DNA of 64,000 nucleotides. Origin: DATBGO01 sp963785765 (GTDB taxonomy: Bacteria > Actinomycetota > Actinomycetes > Streptosporangiales > Streptosporangiaceae). The stretch spans positions 1 through 64,000 of the forward strand of contig CAWAWM010000009.1 of the NCBI GenBank assembly GCA_963785765.1. Reading direction: 5' to 3'. Both the position numbers and the translations under genes were made by a program. Each line of letters opens with the position of its first letter. Position 1 is the first letter of the stretch. Under the pieces are notes generated by a model, which saw only the letters and a program-made list of their open reading frames with translations, ran no database searches and was not told the origin of the DNA. Positions 53,308 to 62,570 of the stretch are shown here, piece after piece.

Positions 53308-55269
53308 ATGTCGGTCTCGGTATCCATGCCACAGCTCGGCGAGAGCGTAACCGAGGGCACCGTAACGCGCTGGCTGAAGCGGGAGGGCGAGCGCGTCGAG
53401 GCTGACGAGCCACTGCTCGAGGTCTCGACGGACAAGGTCGACACTGAGATCCCGTCGCCGGTCTCGGGAATTCTGCGCGGAATCACTGTCGCCGAGGATG
53501 AGACCGTCGCGGTCGGCGCCGAACTCGCCGTCATCGACGACGAGGGATCCGGTGCCGGTGCGGTGGACGCGTCAGACGGCCAAGCCGCCGAGGCGCCAGC
53601 CGAGGCGCCCGCCGATGCGGCGGCCGCGCCGTCAGCTACCCAGTCCGCTCCCCCGGCCGCCGGGCCGGCCGCCGGTCAGGACGGGCAGATCGCCGACGAC
53701 ACGGTGAACCAGGAAGAAGAAGAAGAAGCGGACCAGGAAACGGCAGCCTTCGCGTCGCCTGAAGCTCAGGACCAGCAGGCCGCAGCGAACGACGCGGCGC
53801 AGCCGCCGGAGGCTGCGCCGTCAGCTGAGCAACAGCAGCCCTATCCGCAGCAGGGCGATCAGCAGCCGTACCAGCAGCCGTACCAGCAGCCCTATCAGCA
53901 GCCGTACCAGCAGCGGTCCTACCAGCAGCGGTCCTACCAGCAGCCGTACCAGCAGCCGTCCTACCAGCAGCCATATCAGCAGCCGTCCTACCAGCAGCCG
54001 TACCAGCAGCAGCCATCGGGTTACCAGCCGCAGTCCGCCCAGTCACCGGCACAGGACGCCCCCGCCGCGCCGCCGCAGGCCTACCAGGCCCCGGCCGGGG
54101 CCCAGCCGCCTGCTTACCAGCCGGCCGGCGGCTCGCCGGGACAGGCCCAGGGCGGGCCGCCGGGGAGTGACGTTTCGACGTCCATCGCCGGTCCTGAGGG
54201 TCCCTACGTGACGCCCCTGGTCCGCAAGCTGGCGTCGGAGCACGGGATCGACCTGGCGTCGGTGACTGGCACCGGGGTCGGCGGGCGCATCCGCAAGCAG
54301 GACGTTCTCGACGCCGCCAGCGCGCGCCGGGGCCAGGCGGCTGGCGCCGCCCAGCAACCGGGAGCCCCGCAGCAGCCCGCAGCCCAGCAGCAGCAGCCTG
54401 CGACGCAGCAGCGGGGCCCCGCCGCGCAAGCCGCCCCGCCCAGGTTCGGTGCGGCATCAGGGCCGGCCGGGCCGGTGATCGCCCAGCAGCCGGAACCGGC
54501 CGGCCCGGACCAGCCCGCGTCCCGGTCGGGCATTGTGCCCTCGCGGCTGCGCGGCACGACCGAGAAGATGTCACGGTCCCGCCAGCTGATCGCCCAGCGG
54601 ATGGTCGAGTCGCTCCAGACCTCCGCCCAGCTCACCACGGTGGTCGAGGCGGACGTCACGGCCATCGCCAGGCTCAGGGAGCGCGCTAAGGCGCCCTTCG
54701 AGGCCAGAGAGGGCGTCAAGCTCTCGTTCCTGCCGTTCTTCGCGCTGGCCGCCGTCGAGGCCCTCAAGGAGCACCCCAGGCTTAACGCGGTCGTGGATGC
54801 CGCCAACGCGCAGGTGACCTATCACGACGCCGAACATCTGGGGATCGCGGTCGACACTGAGCGCGGGCTGATGGTGCCGGTCATCCGCAAGGCCGGCGAC
54901 CTGAACATCGCCGGTCTGGCCAGGAAGATCGCCGACCTCGCGGCCCGCACCCGGGCCGGGCAGGTCAGCCCGGATGACCTGTCCGGCGGCACCTTCACGC
55001 TCACCAACACCGGCAGCCGAGGCGCGCTTTTCGACACGCCGATCATTAACCAGCCGCAGGTGGCGATCCTCGGGACCGGCATCGTGGTGAAGCGGCCCGT
55101 AGTGGTGGATGACCCGGCCCTGGGTGAGGTGATCACCGTCAGGTCAATGGTCTACCTGGCCCTGACCTACGATCACCGGCTGGTCGACGGGGCGGACGCC
55201 GCGCGGTTCCTGGCCACCATGAAAGGCCGCCTGGAGGAGGGCGCCTTCGAGACCGGCCTCGGCCTTTAG
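53308..55269 (+). CDS. sucB: 2-oxoacid dehydrogenase E2 (dihydrolipoyl acyltransferase)
   Basis: 653 residues. Lipoyl domain 1-80 with K43 in LLEVSTDKVDTEIPSP. Peripheral-subunit-binding domain about 299-335 (YVTPLVRKLASEHGIDL, VGGRIRKQDVL). Catalytic domain to the end with DHRLVDG near 621. The single lipoyl domain and the catalytic sequence fit the actinobacterial protein annotated SucB/DlaT, which serves both pyruvate and 2-oxoglutarate complexes. The linker (80-298) is unusual: an acidic EEEEEAD run, then residues about 178-245 built of PYQQ and SYQQ repeats, rich in Gln and Tyr. AAGGAG precedes the ATG. It works with lpdA directly upstream. Confidence 0.92.
   Translation: MSVSVSMPQLGESVTEGTVTRWLKREGERVEADEPLLEVSTDKVDTEIPSPVSGILRGITVAEDETVAVGAELAVIDDEGSGAGAVDASDGQAAEAPAEAPADAAAAPSATQSAPPAAGPAAGQDGQIADDTVNQEEEEEADQETAAFASPEAQDQQAAANDAAQPPEAAPSAEQQQPYPQQGDQQPYQQPYQQPYQQPYQQRSYQQRSYQQPYQQPSYQQPYQQPSYQQPYQQQPSGYQPQSAQSPAQDAPAAPPQAYQAPAGAQPPAYQPAGGSPGQAQGGPPGSDVSTSIAGPEGPYVTPLVRKLASEHGIDLASVTGTGVGGRIRKQDVLDAASARRGQAAGAAQQPGAPQQPAAQQQQPATQQRGPAAQAAPPRFGAASGPAGPVIAQQPEPAGPDQPASRSGIVPSRLRGTTEKMSRSRQLIAQRMVESLQTSAQLTTVVEADVTAIARLRERAKAPFEAREGVKLSFLPFFALAAVEALKEHPRLNAVVDAANAQVTYHDAEHLGIAVDTERGLMVPVIRKAGDLNIAGLARKIADLAARTRAGQVSPDDLSGGTFTLTNTGSRGALFDTPIINQPQVAILGTGIVVKRPVVVDDPALGEVITVRSMVYLALTYDHRLVDGADAARFLATMKGRLEEGAFETGLGL
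53838..54014 (+). repeat. 12-bp in-frame repeats encoding PYQQ/SYQQ
   Basis: About 14 copies of CAGCAGCCGTAC and close variants (also CAGCAGCGGTCC) encode the Gln/Tyr-rich E2 linker. Different synonymous forms show that the array has been under some selection or is not brand new. Confidence 0.9.
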
Positions 55270-55469
55270 CCGGGCGGCCCGGGTCCCGTCCGGGCCGCCG
55301 CGGTCCCGCCCGGTGGGTGTCGGACGCCGGCGACCGGCTGCCCTTGGGTAGCGGTCTGGCTGTGCTGCTCCGTTCGCTCGGTACGTACTGCGTGTATGTG
55401 ATCCAGCACGCTGCGTAAGAATTAGCCGCGTAGGAACTAGCTGCGCAGACTTCCGGATCAGGAGGCGCC

Positions 55470-56396
55470 ATGAAGATCGCAATCACCGGATCGTCCGGCT
55501 TGATCGGTGCTGCCTTCGCCGACGCCGTCCGCCGGGACGGCGATGAGGTGATCCGGCTGGTCCGGCGCGCACCGACGGCCGCTGATGAGATCCGCTGGGA
55601 TCCGGCGGCGCCCCGCGGCGTCGACCCGACCGCGCTGGCCGGCCTCGACGCCGTCCTCAACCTGGCCGGCGCTCCGATCGCGGCCAGCCGCTGGACGCCC
55701 GCCCGCAAAGCCGAACTCCGGGCCAGCAGGATCCAGGCCACGGCGAGTCTCGTCGCCGCCCTCACCGCGGCGGACCGGCCGCCCGCCACGCTGCTGTCCG
55801 GATCCGCCATCGGCTGGTACTCCGACACCGGCGGCCGCGAGGTGGACGAATCGGCGCCTGCCGGTTCCGGATTCCTGGCCGATCTGGTCAAGGACTGGGA
55901 AGCGGCCGCGGAGCCGGCCCGCGCGGCGGGCATTCGCGTGGTCACCCTGCGCACCGGCATCGTGCTGGCCCGCCAGGGCGGAATGCTGGCCAGGCTGGCC
56001 CCGATGTTCCGGCTCGGGCTCGGCGCCCGGATCGGGCCCGGGACTCAGTACCTCAGCTGGATCGCGCTCACCGATCACATCCGTGCGCTGCGGTACCTGC
56101 TGGGCAACCCGGCTATCGAAGGCCCGGTCAACCTCACGGCTCCGAATCCGGTCACGAACAACGATTTCACTGCTGCGCTCGCGAAGGCGCTGGGACGGCC
56201 CGCGCTCCTGCGGGCGCCCGCGCCGGTGCTCAGGGCGGCCCTGGGAGAGCTCGCTACTGACCTACTCGCCAGCGCCAGGGTCGTCCCCCGCGCGCTGGTC
56301 ACTGCGGGCTTCACCTTCGAGCACGGTCACATCGCCAGCGCGCTGGCCGCGGAACTCCGGCCTGACGGTCATCCAGACAGCCGTCCCGCGGCCTGA
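55470..56396 (+). CDS. TIGR01777 family epimerase-like protein
   Basis: 308 residues of the short-chain-dehydrogenase-like TIGR01777 group. NAD(P)-binding KIAITGSSGLIGAAFADAVRRDG at the N-terminus, VLNLAGAPIAASRW, LLSGSAIGWYSDTG, and DLVKDWEAAAEPARAAGIRVVTLRTGIVL. The C-terminal DUF1731 region is present (LRAPAPVLRAALGELATDLLASARVVPRAL). Substrate unknown. GGAGG precedes the ATG. In many actinomycetes this gene lies, as here, between the E2 gene and lipB, hinting at a link to lipoate metabolism. Its last 134 bases overlap the convergent membrane-protein frame. Confidence 0.88.
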   Translation: MKIAITGSSGLIGAAFADAVRRDGDEVIRLVRRAPTAADEIRWDPAAPRGVDPTALAGLDAVLNLAGAPIAASRWTPARKAELRASRIQATASLVAALTAADRPPATLLSGSAIGWYSDTGGREVDESAPAGSGFLADLVKDWEAAAEPARAAGIRVVTLRTGIVLARQGGMLARLAPMFRLGLGARIGPGTQYLSWIALTDHIRALRYLLGNPAIEGPVNLTAPNPVTNNDFTAALAKALGRPALLRAPAPVLRAALGELATDLLASARVVPRALVTAGFTFEHGHIASALAAELRPDGHPDSRPAA

Positions 56397-57080
56397 CGCC
56401 TGACCGTTTCCTGAGTTCATCCGCCCGCTCAGGCTCGTGCCGCCGGCCGGGCCGGGCAGGCCGACCCGGGCTGGCCAGCCGTGGGCGCGCCGCGGGAGCA
56501 GGTCACGCAGGTGCGCGTCGGAGCCCATGCCGAGCAGCGGTATCTGCCACAGCGGCGGCACCGGTCCCGGATAGCCCGCCTGCCGGCTGACGGTCCCGAT
56601 GGTCAGCCGGAACAGGCGGCGGGCACCAGCGATCGCCAGCGCGGCCAGCGGAAGCTCGATGACCAGCGCCGACAGCAGGCTCTCCCAGAAGCCACTAGTG
56701 TGCGAGTCCAGCACGACATCGAACCAGGCGTCGCAGCACAGCAGGGTGGCGAGCACCACCAGGCAGATGATCAGCACCTGACGGCGCCGCCAGGCAGCCC
56801 AGCCGGTGGCCACGAATGCCGCAAGCAGGACGATGTCGAAGCCAACCCAGGCGCCGCGCCAGCCTCCGGCCCGGTAGTAGTGCGGCAGGGTGACCGCCAG
56901 CAAGCCCGTCCAGGCCGCCAGCGCGACGCAGCACGTCACGATGAGGGCCAGCGCGACCGTACGCCGCCGCTCGTACCGTGTAGTTCCGCCCCGGCGCGGC
57001 CCGGCCAGGTCGGCCAGCGCCCGCTGGAGCCCGGCTAGTTCCGCTGCGCTGATGCTCCGTAGCTGCACTTCGTCGAACAC
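56262..57080 (-). CDS. Membrane protein of unknown function
   Basis: 272 residues. A helix near 1-25 (VQLRSISAAELAGLQRALADL) is followed by five hydrophobic segments (ALALIVTCCVALAAWTGLL, FDIVLLAAFVATGWAAW, LIICLVVLATLLCCDAW, LLSALVIELPLAALAIAG, plus weaker ones). The cysteine-aspartate segment CCDAWFDVVLDSHTSG is typical of an unnamed actinobacterial family. The last 45 residues read through the antisense of the TIGR01777 gene and are charged and non-hydrophobic, so the true end may have been earlier and been lost. Start at 57080. Confidence 0.65.
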   Translation of the reverse strand: MFDEVQLRSISAAELAGLQRALADLAGPRRGGTTRYERRRTVALALIVTCCVALAAWTGLLAVTLPHYYRAGGWRGAWVGFDIVLLAAFVATGWAAWRRRQVLIICLVVLATLLCCDAWFDVVLDSHTSGFWESLLSALVIELPLAALAIAGARRLFRLTIGTVSRQAGYPGPVPPLWQIPLLGMGSDAHLRDLLPRRAHGWPARVGLPGPAGGTSLSGRMNSGNGQASGRGTAVWMTVRPEFRGQRAGDVTVLEGEARSDQRAGDDPGAGE

Positions 57081-57219
57081 CAGGCGTCACCTCCTGGAAT
57101 CGGTAACCACGCTCACTTCGCAGTCATTACCGCGCTGCCGCCAATATCACGGCCTGGTCGGATTTGCTTTCCCCGGCCAGCGCGGCCGGCCTGGGCAATC
57201 AGGCGTTTACGCTGGTCTG

Positions 57220-57939
57220 GTGAGCACTTCCCGAGATGCCGAGCTGATCTTCGTGCGGGCCGGATTCGGGGCTGCGGCGGTGCCGTACGCCCAGGCCTGG
57301 GATGAGCAGCGGCTGCTGCACGAACGACGGGTGAGCGGCGCGATCCCCGACTGCTGCCTGCTCCTGGAACACCAGCCCGTCTACACCGCTGGTAAACGGA
57401 CCAGCCCGGTGGACCGGCCGGTCGGTGACCCCGGAGCGCCCGTGATCGAGGTGGACCGGGGGGGGAAGATCACCTGGCACGGCCCTGGGCAGCTGGTGGG
57501 ATACCCGATTGTCCGGCTGGGCGAGCCCATCGACGTTATTGCCTACGTCAGGGCCATCGAGGAGGCCCTGATCAGGGCCTGCGCTGACCTCGGCGTCGAG
57601 GCCACCAGGGTGGCGGGGCGCAGCGGAGCCTGGGTCCGCGGGGCGGTAGACCGCAAGGTCGGCGCGATCGGCATCCGCATTGCCGGGGGCGTGACCATGC
57701 ACGGCTTCGCGCTGAACTGTGACTGCGACCTGTCCTGGTTCGACCGGATCGTGCCCTGCGGCATCAGCGACGCCACCGTCACCACCCTGTCGGCCGAGGC
57801 CCGGCCGATCAGCGTCGCTGCCGCCCTGGACGTGATCCAGCCCCATGTCGCCGAGGCGCTCGGTGCCCGGCGCTGGCGCAGCATCGCCGGCACTGCCGAG
57901 CTCATGCCGCTCACGGCCACCCGAAGCGCGGGCGCCTGA
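57220..57939 (+). CDS. lipB: Octanoyl-[ACP]:protein octanoyltransferase
   Basis: 239 residues from GTG 57220. Moves octanoate from ACP to the lipoyl lysines of E2 and GcvH. LLEHQPVYTAGKR, ITWHGPGQLVGYPI, K146 in DRKVGAIGIRI and C180 in VPCGISDATVT give the complete catalytic pair. MHGFALNC is also standard. The longer upstream frame overlaps the membrane-protein gene and has no ribosome site. It pairs with lipA 2.9 kb downstream, and hisS/NUDIX genes lie in between on the other strand. Confidence 0.94.
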   Translation: MSTSRDAELIFVRAGFGAAAVPYAQAWDEQRLLHERRVSGAIPDCCLLLEHQPVYTAGKRTSPVDRPVGDPGAPVIEVDRGGKITWHGPGQLVGYPIVRLGEPIDVIAYVRAIEEALIRACADLGVEATRVAGRSGAWVRGAVDRKVGAIGIRIAGGVTMHGFALNCDCDLSWFDRIVPCGISDATVTTLSAEARPISVAAALDVIQPHVAEALGARRWRSIAGTAELMPLTATRSAGA

Positions 57940-57992
57940 CGCTCCCGCGCCCGAGCTCAGCGCCCAAACTCCGCGCCTGGCCGCGCGGTCTA

Positions 57993-58475
57993 TCAGCCGC
58001 GGGCCGGCTGATAGACCGCGACGCCCGCCGCCCGCCCGGCCAGTGCGGCGCGAACCCGGGCCTCAACGTGCGGCGGTAGGTAGCTCGCGAATTCCGCCGG
58101 ATCGGTGAACCGGAAATCGTCCAGCTCCTCGCGCTGCAGGACGATGCCGGAGCCGCCGTCCAGCGTCCCGCCATCGAACAAGAAGTGCATGATCGGCCGC
58201 TGCTGGCGGCCGAACGGCTGCGACCAGTCAATCGCCAGCAGCGGCCCGGGCACCAGATCCAGGCCGATCTCCTCGGCAATCTCCCTGGCACAGCCCGCGT
58301 GCGGCGGCTCACCGTGCTCGCAGATGCCGCCCGGCACCGTCCAGTGGTCCCGGTAGTTCGGCTTGACCAGCAGCGTGCGCCCGGGCGGATCGGTGATCAG
58401 TGCGCCGGCGGCCAGGACGACGCCTGGCAGTTGCGCGAACCAGAGGTCAGGCTCGAGGTAATCGCTGCTGGTCAT
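57993..58475 (-). CDS. NUDIX hydrolase
   Basis: 160 residues with a complete Nudix box starting GGICEHGEPPHAG and continuing REIAEEIGLDL. The N-terminal LPGVVLAAGALITDPPGRTLLVKPNYRDHWTVPGG is typical of ADP-ribose- or nucleotide-acting types, but no substrate motif is clear. It lies 11 bases downstream of the hisS stop on the same strand and is probably co-transcribed. Stop at 57993, 53 bases from the convergent lipB. Confidence 0.9.
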   Translation of the reverse strand: MTSSDYLEPDLWFAQLPGVVLAAGALITDPPGRTLLVKPNYRDHWTVPGGICEHGEPPHAGCAREIAEEIGLDLVPGPLLAIDWSQPFGRQQRPIMHFLFDGGTLDGGSGIVLQREELDDFRFTDPAEFASYLPPHVEARVRAALAGRAAGVAVYQPARG

Positions 58476-58486
58476 CGCCCGCGGCC

Positions 58487-59800
58487 TCAGCCCGCAGCCA
58501 GCCGGGCCAGGTAACCGCCCAGGTCACCTGCCGCGACCGCGGTCTGCTCGCCGCTGACCATGTCGCGCACCGTCACGGTGCCGGCGTCGGCCTCGGCGCT
58601 GCCGTAAATCAGGCTCCAGCGGGCCCCCTGGTCACTGGCCCATCGAAGCTGCCTGCCCAGCTTGGCGGACTGACCCAGGTAGACGCCTGCCCGCAGGCCC
58701 GCGGTCCGCGCCACGGCCGCCCAGCCCGACGACTGCTCGGCGAGCGCCTCGTCCATCACCGTGACCGCCACATCCAGGCGTCCCTGTCGCGCTTTCTCGT
58801 CATCGGGAAGCATCAGCAACAGCCGCTCGATGCCCAGCGAACCGCCGGTCGCGGGCACGTCCGGGCCGCCCAGCTGCTCGATCAGATGGTCGTAGCGGCC
58901 GCCTCCGGCCAGCGAACCTGGGACACCAGGCGCGGTGACTTCCCAGATCGGGCCGGTGTAATAGCTCAGCCCGCGCACCATACGCGGCGAGAAGGCGATC
59001 CGGTCAGCCGGAACCGCCTGCGCCGCCAGGCCAAGCAGCCGGTCAACCTCGTCCAGGCCTGCCATCCCGCGATCGCTCAGCTTCAGCGCCAGCCGGACCC
59101 GCTCCACCGCGTCCGGACCGGCCATGGCCTGAACGAGCTCGGCGGCCGACTCGGTCGGCAGGCCCCGGTCCGCGAGTTCCGCCGTGACCGCCTCAGGACG
59201 CAACTTGTCCAGCTTGTCCAGGGTGATCAGCACCCCGGGACCCAGGTCCTCTGCCACCCCGAATGCCTCAAGCAGCCCGGCCAGCACCTGGCGTGAATTG
59301 AGCTGGATGCGGAACTCGCCGATGCCCAGGGCGGCCAGCACATCGTGGACCGCGGTGATGATCTCGGCATCGGCCAGCAGCGAACGCGAGCCGAGCGTGT
59401 CGACGTCGCACTGGACAAACTCGCGGTACCTGCCCTTGCCCGGCCGGTCGGCCCGCCAGACCGGACCCATCGCGTAGCGCTTGTAGGGCGCGGGCAGCTG
59501 GCTTCCGTAGGCGGCGGCCACCCGGGCCAGCGGCACGGTCAGGTCATAACGCAGCGCCAGGTCAGCCTCGCCGGACGCCTCATGCTCGCCGCGACGCAAG
59601 ATCTTGAAGATCAGCTTGTCGCCATCGTCGCCGTACTTGCCGAGCAGCACCTCCAATCGCTCGAAGGCCGGTGTCTGCAGCGGTTCGAAACCGTAGCTGG
59701 CGAAGACGGTCCGGATCACGGCGAAGGCCCGCTCCCGCCGTTCAAATTCCGCGGCCAGAAAATCGCGCGTCCCTGACGGCGGGTCAAACTGGGTTGGCAT
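58487..59800 (-). CDS. hisS: Histidyl-tRNA synthetase
   Basis: A 437-residue class II synthetase. Motif 2 region YAMGPVWRADRPGKGRYREFVQCDVD is clear, with LALRYDLTVPLARVAA before it (histidine binding), motif 3 GSLGIERLLLML and the anticodon domain at the C-terminus (ARTAGLRAGVYLGQSAKLGRQLRWAS). GGGRYDHLIEQLGG is the HisA loop. I start at ATG 59800 (MPTQFDPPSGTRDFL); further upstream codons are unlikely. It is an essential gene and the frame is intact here. Normal in sequence and length. Confidence 0.95.
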   Translation of the reverse strand: MPTQFDPPSGTRDFLAAEFERRERAFAVIRTVFASYGFEPLQTPAFERLEVLLGKYGDDGDKLIFKILRRGEHEASGEADLALRYDLTVPLARVAAAYGSQLPAPYKRYAMGPVWRADRPGKGRYREFVQCDVDTLGSRSLLADAEIITAVHDVLAALGIGEFRIQLNSRQVLAGLLEAFGVAEDLGPGVLITLDKLDKLRPEAVTAELADRGLPTESAAELVQAMAGPDAVERVRLALKLSDRGMAGLDEVDRLLGLAAQAVPADRIAFSPRMVRGLSYYTGPIWEVTAPGVPGSLAGGGRYDHLIEQLGGPDVPATGGSLGIERLLLMLPDDEKARQGRLDVAVTVMDEALAEQSSGWAAVARTAGLRAGVYLGQSAKLGRQLRWASDQGARWSLIYGSAEADAGTVTVRDMVSGEQTAVAAGDLGGYLARLAAG

Positions 59801-59841
59801 GCGCCCCATGTTCCCCGAATTTGGCACTGCGCGTCACATCG

Positions 59842-60702
59842 TTATGCACCTGGGCGTGTCCTGCGAGCCCGGCTCAGGGGCTTTCTGGCCACACCGCCCC
59901 ACATCGCCGCCGGGCTGGCCGCCTCCACATCGGTGGCCGGCCGCCAGTGCTGCACGGCTGTCACCCCGGGATCGACCAGTTCCAGTCCGTCGAAGAACTT
60001 CGTGACCTCGGCATGGCTCCGGTAGGTGCCCTTCTGGGCCACCATCAGGTTGAGCCGCCTCGCCACCTCGGCCATCGCCGCGGGCGCAATATCGGATGCG
60101 ACGTGCGACAGCGCGAGGTAACTCCCCGGCGCAGCGGCCGCCAGCAGCCGCCTGATGATGTGGTGCGGGTGATCCTCATCGCCGACCAGGTGCAGCACGG
60201 CGATCAGCATGACGGCCACCGGCCTGGAAAAGTCCAGCAGCTCCGCCGCGCCGGCCAGCACCTTGTCGGTATCGCGCAGATCCGCGTCGACGTAAGCAGT
60301 CGCGCCCTCGGGTCCGCTGGTCAATAACGCTCGGGCATGCGTCAGCACGATCGGGTCGTTGTCCACGTAGACGACCCGGCTGGAGGGAGCGACGGACTGC
60401 GCCACCTCGTGGGTGTTGCTGGCCGTCGGAATGCCCGTGCCGATGTCGAGGAACTGCCTGATGCCGGCCTCGTCGGCCAGATAACGCACGACGCGGACCA
60501 GGAACCGCCGGTTGGCGCGGACCGAGGAAATCAGGTCGGGATAGGCGTCCAGGGCCTGATTCGCGGCCTCCCGGTCGGCTGCGAAGTTGTCCTTGCCGCC
60601 CAGCCAGTAGTCATACACCCGGGCAATATGGGCAACGCTAGTGTCGAAAGGGATCGGCCCGTCCTCGTGCGGAGGGGCCGCACCCGGCCAACTGTCTGAC
60701 AC
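59842..60702 (-). CDS. SAM-dependent methyltransferase (DUF574 type)
   Basis: 286 residues of the Methyltransf_19/DUF574 family, which is large in actinomycetes: FDTSVAHIARVYDYWLGGKDNFAADREAA, FLVRVVRYLADEAGIRQFLDIGTGIPT (SAM site), VVYVDNDPIVLTHARALL and PGSYLALSHVASD. Targets are unknown; many copies accompany regulatory or natural-product genes. GTG 60702 is chosen to give SDSWPGAAPP; codons further upstream overlap lipA's promoter. It lies alone on the minus strand between hisS and lipA. Confidence 0.88.
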   Translation of the reverse strand: MSDSWPGAAPPHEDGPIPFDTSVAHIARVYDYWLGGKDNFAADREAANQALDAYPDLISSVRANRRFLVRVVRYLADEAGIRQFLDIGTGIPTASNTHEVAQSVAPSSRVVYVDNDPIVLTHARALLTSGPEGATAYVDADLRDTDKVLAGAAELLDFSRPVAVMLIAVLHLVGDEDHPHHIIRRLLAAAAPGSYLALSHVASDIAPAAMAEVARRLNLMVAQKGTYRSHAEVTKFFDGLELVDPGVTAVQHWRPATDVEAASPAAMWGGVARKPLSRARRTRPGA

Positions 60703-60837
60703 TGGCCCGCCTTCCACGCGGCGCGGCGGTCGGCTCCCCTGAGTCCCCTGGCCCGGATGTCTGCAGCGTCCCTCAGATGGGATTGCAGCGCAAGCAGCCC
60801 GTTTCGATGCCAGGCCGACCGGACGTACCCTGGAGCA

Positions 60838-61767
60838 GTGGTACTCGCTCCCGGCGAACGCCGTCTCCTCAGGCTTGAAGCCCGCAACAGCCAGACGCCC
60901 ATCGAGCGCAAACCTGCCTGGATCAAGACGCGGCTGCGCACCGGGCCTGAATACACCCAGCTGAAGCAGCTGGTGCGGCGTGAGGGCCTGCACACGGTCT
61001 GCGAGGAAGCCGGATGCCCGAACATCTTCGAGTGCTGGGAGGACCGCGAGGCGACCTTCCTCATCGGCGGCGACCAGTGCACGCGGCGCTGTGACTTCTG
61101 CCAGATCGCGACCGGCAAGCCGGGCCCGCTCGACCGTGATGAGCCCCGCCGGGTCGCCGAGTCAGTGGCGGCCATGGGGCTGCGGTACGCGACGGTCACC
61201 GGGGTTGCCCGTGATGACCTGGCCGATGGCGGCGCGTGGCTGTACGGGCAGACCTGCCGCGAGATCCATCGGGCCGTGCCTGGCTGCGGCGTCGAGCTGC
61301 TGATTCCGGACTTCAATGCCGATCGCGAGCAGCTCGCTGAGGTCTTCGCGGCCAGCCCCGAGGTGCTCGGGCACAATATCGAGACAGTGCCCAGGATCTT
61401 CCGGCGGATCAGGCCGGGATTCCGGTACGAACGATCCCTCGAGGTGCTCCGGCTGGCCAGGGGGGCCGGGCTGGTCACCAAGTCCAACCTCATCCTGGGC
61501 ATGGGCGAGGAGCGGCCGGAGATCAGCGCGGCCCTGGCGGACCTGCGGGCGGCCGGCTGCGAGCTGCTGACGATCACCCAGTATCTGCGTCCGTCGCCGC
61601 GGCACCACCCGGTCGACCGCTGGCTGCCGCCCGCGGAGTTCGAGGAGCTGGCCGCCGAGGCCAGCGAGCTGGGCTTCGCGGGTGTGATGGCGGGCCCGCT
61701 GGTGCGCTCGTCGTACCGGGCGGGCCGGTTGTACCGGCAGGCGATGGATCGTCGCGCAGTGGGCTGA
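60838..61767 (+). CDS. lipA: Lipoyl synthase
   Basis: 309 residues from GTG 60838. A radical-SAM enzyme that inserts two sulfurs into octanoyl groups. The auxiliary cluster cysteines are C55, C60 and C66 (CEEAGCPNIFEC), the radical-SAM cluster is C81, C85, C88 (CTRRCDFC), and the C-terminal serine for the auxiliary cluster is in GPLVRSSYRAG. TITQYLRPSPRHHPVDRW is standard. It completes, with lipB, the lipoate route for the E2 encoded upstream. DUF4191 follows by 68 bases as in other actinomycetes. Confidence 0.96.
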   Translation: MVLAPGERRLLRLEARNSQTPIERKPAWIKTRLRTGPEYTQLKQLVRREGLHTVCEEAGCPNIFECWEDREATFLIGGDQCTRRCDFCQIATGKPGPLDRDEPRRVAESVAAMGLRYATVTGVARDDLADGGAWLYGQTCREIHRAVPGCGVELLIPDFNADREQLAEVFAASPEVLGHNIETVPRIFRRIRPGFRYERSLEVLRLARGAGLVTKSNLILGMGEERPEISAALADLRAAGCELLTITQYLRPSPRHHPVDRWLPPAEFEELAAEASELGFAGVMAGPLVRSSYRAGRLYRQAMDRRAVG

Positions 61768-61835
61768 CGCGATGACAGCCCCCGGTTGACGGGGGGATTT
61801 CGCGCAGCGGTCCCGGTACTCGTATCCTCACGTGC

Positions 61836-62552
61836 ATGGTGAACAAGCCCGGAGCCCCCGCGGGCCGGAAGGCCGCAGCAGACGCTGACTCCCCCGGACG
61901 TATTAAGCAAATCCGCATGGTCGCCGGGATTGTCCACAAGACCAACCCGAAAGCGCTGCCGATCGTGGCCGCCACCGGGATCGGGATCGTGATCCTCGCG
62001 GTGATCCTCGGCCTGGTGCTCGGGCTGCTGCCGTTCCTGGTCCCGCTGGGGGTCCTGATCGGGCTGTCCGCCGCCATGATCCTCTTTGGCCGGTTCGCCC
62101 AGTCGGCGCAGTACGCGGCGATTGCCGGGCAACCGGGCGCGGCGGCGGCAATCCTGCAGAGCATGCGCGGCAACTGGACCGTCACGCCCGCGATTTCAGC
62201 CAACCGGAACATGGACGTGGTGCACCGTACGGTGGGCAAGCCCGGGGTGATCCTGGTTGGCGAGGGCTCGCCGACCCGGCTGCCGAGCATGCTGGCCGCC
62301 GAGAAGAAGCGGATCGCGCGCGTCGCCTATGACGTCCCGATCTATGACATCCAGGTCGGTGACGAGACCGGGCAGGTGCCGATCCGCAAGCTGCAGCGGC
62401 ACATCATGAAGCTGCCCCGCAACCTGAAGCCGGCGGCTGTTACCGACCTGAACTACCGCCTGAAGGCGCTGCCGCAGTCGATGCAGATGCCGAAGGGCCC
62501 GCTGCCGAAGACCGGCCGGATGCCGAAGGCGCCCCGGCCGAAGTTCCGCTGA
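61836..62552 (+). CDS. DUF4191 membrane protein
   Basis: 238 residues. Two close membrane helices (VAATGIGIVILAVILGLVLG and FLVPLGVLIGLSAAMILFG) follow a basic N-terminus. Then comes a soluble domain with GNWTVTPAISANRNMDVVHRTVGKPGVILVGEG and VPIRKLQRHIMKLPRNLKP, and a Pro/Lys-rich tail (MPKGPLPKTGRMPK). This is the DUF4191 family, always near lipA in Streptomyces and mycobacteria (Rv2219). Its role is not known; glnA genes often follow, but here nudC converges instead. Confidence 0.9.
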   Translation: MVNKPGAPAGRKAAADADSPGRIKQIRMVAGIVHKTNPKALPIVAATGIGIVILAVILGLVLGLLPFLVPLGVLIGLSAAMILFGRFAQSAQYAAIAGQPGAAAAILQSMRGNWTVTPAISANRNMDVVHRTVGKPGVILVGEGSPTRLPSMLAAEKKRIARVAYDVPIYDIQVGDETGQVPIRKLQRHIMKLPRNLKPAAVTDLNYRLKALPQSMQMPKGPLPKTGRMPKAPRPKFR

Positions 62553-62570
62553 CCAGCGGTCGCTCGCAGT

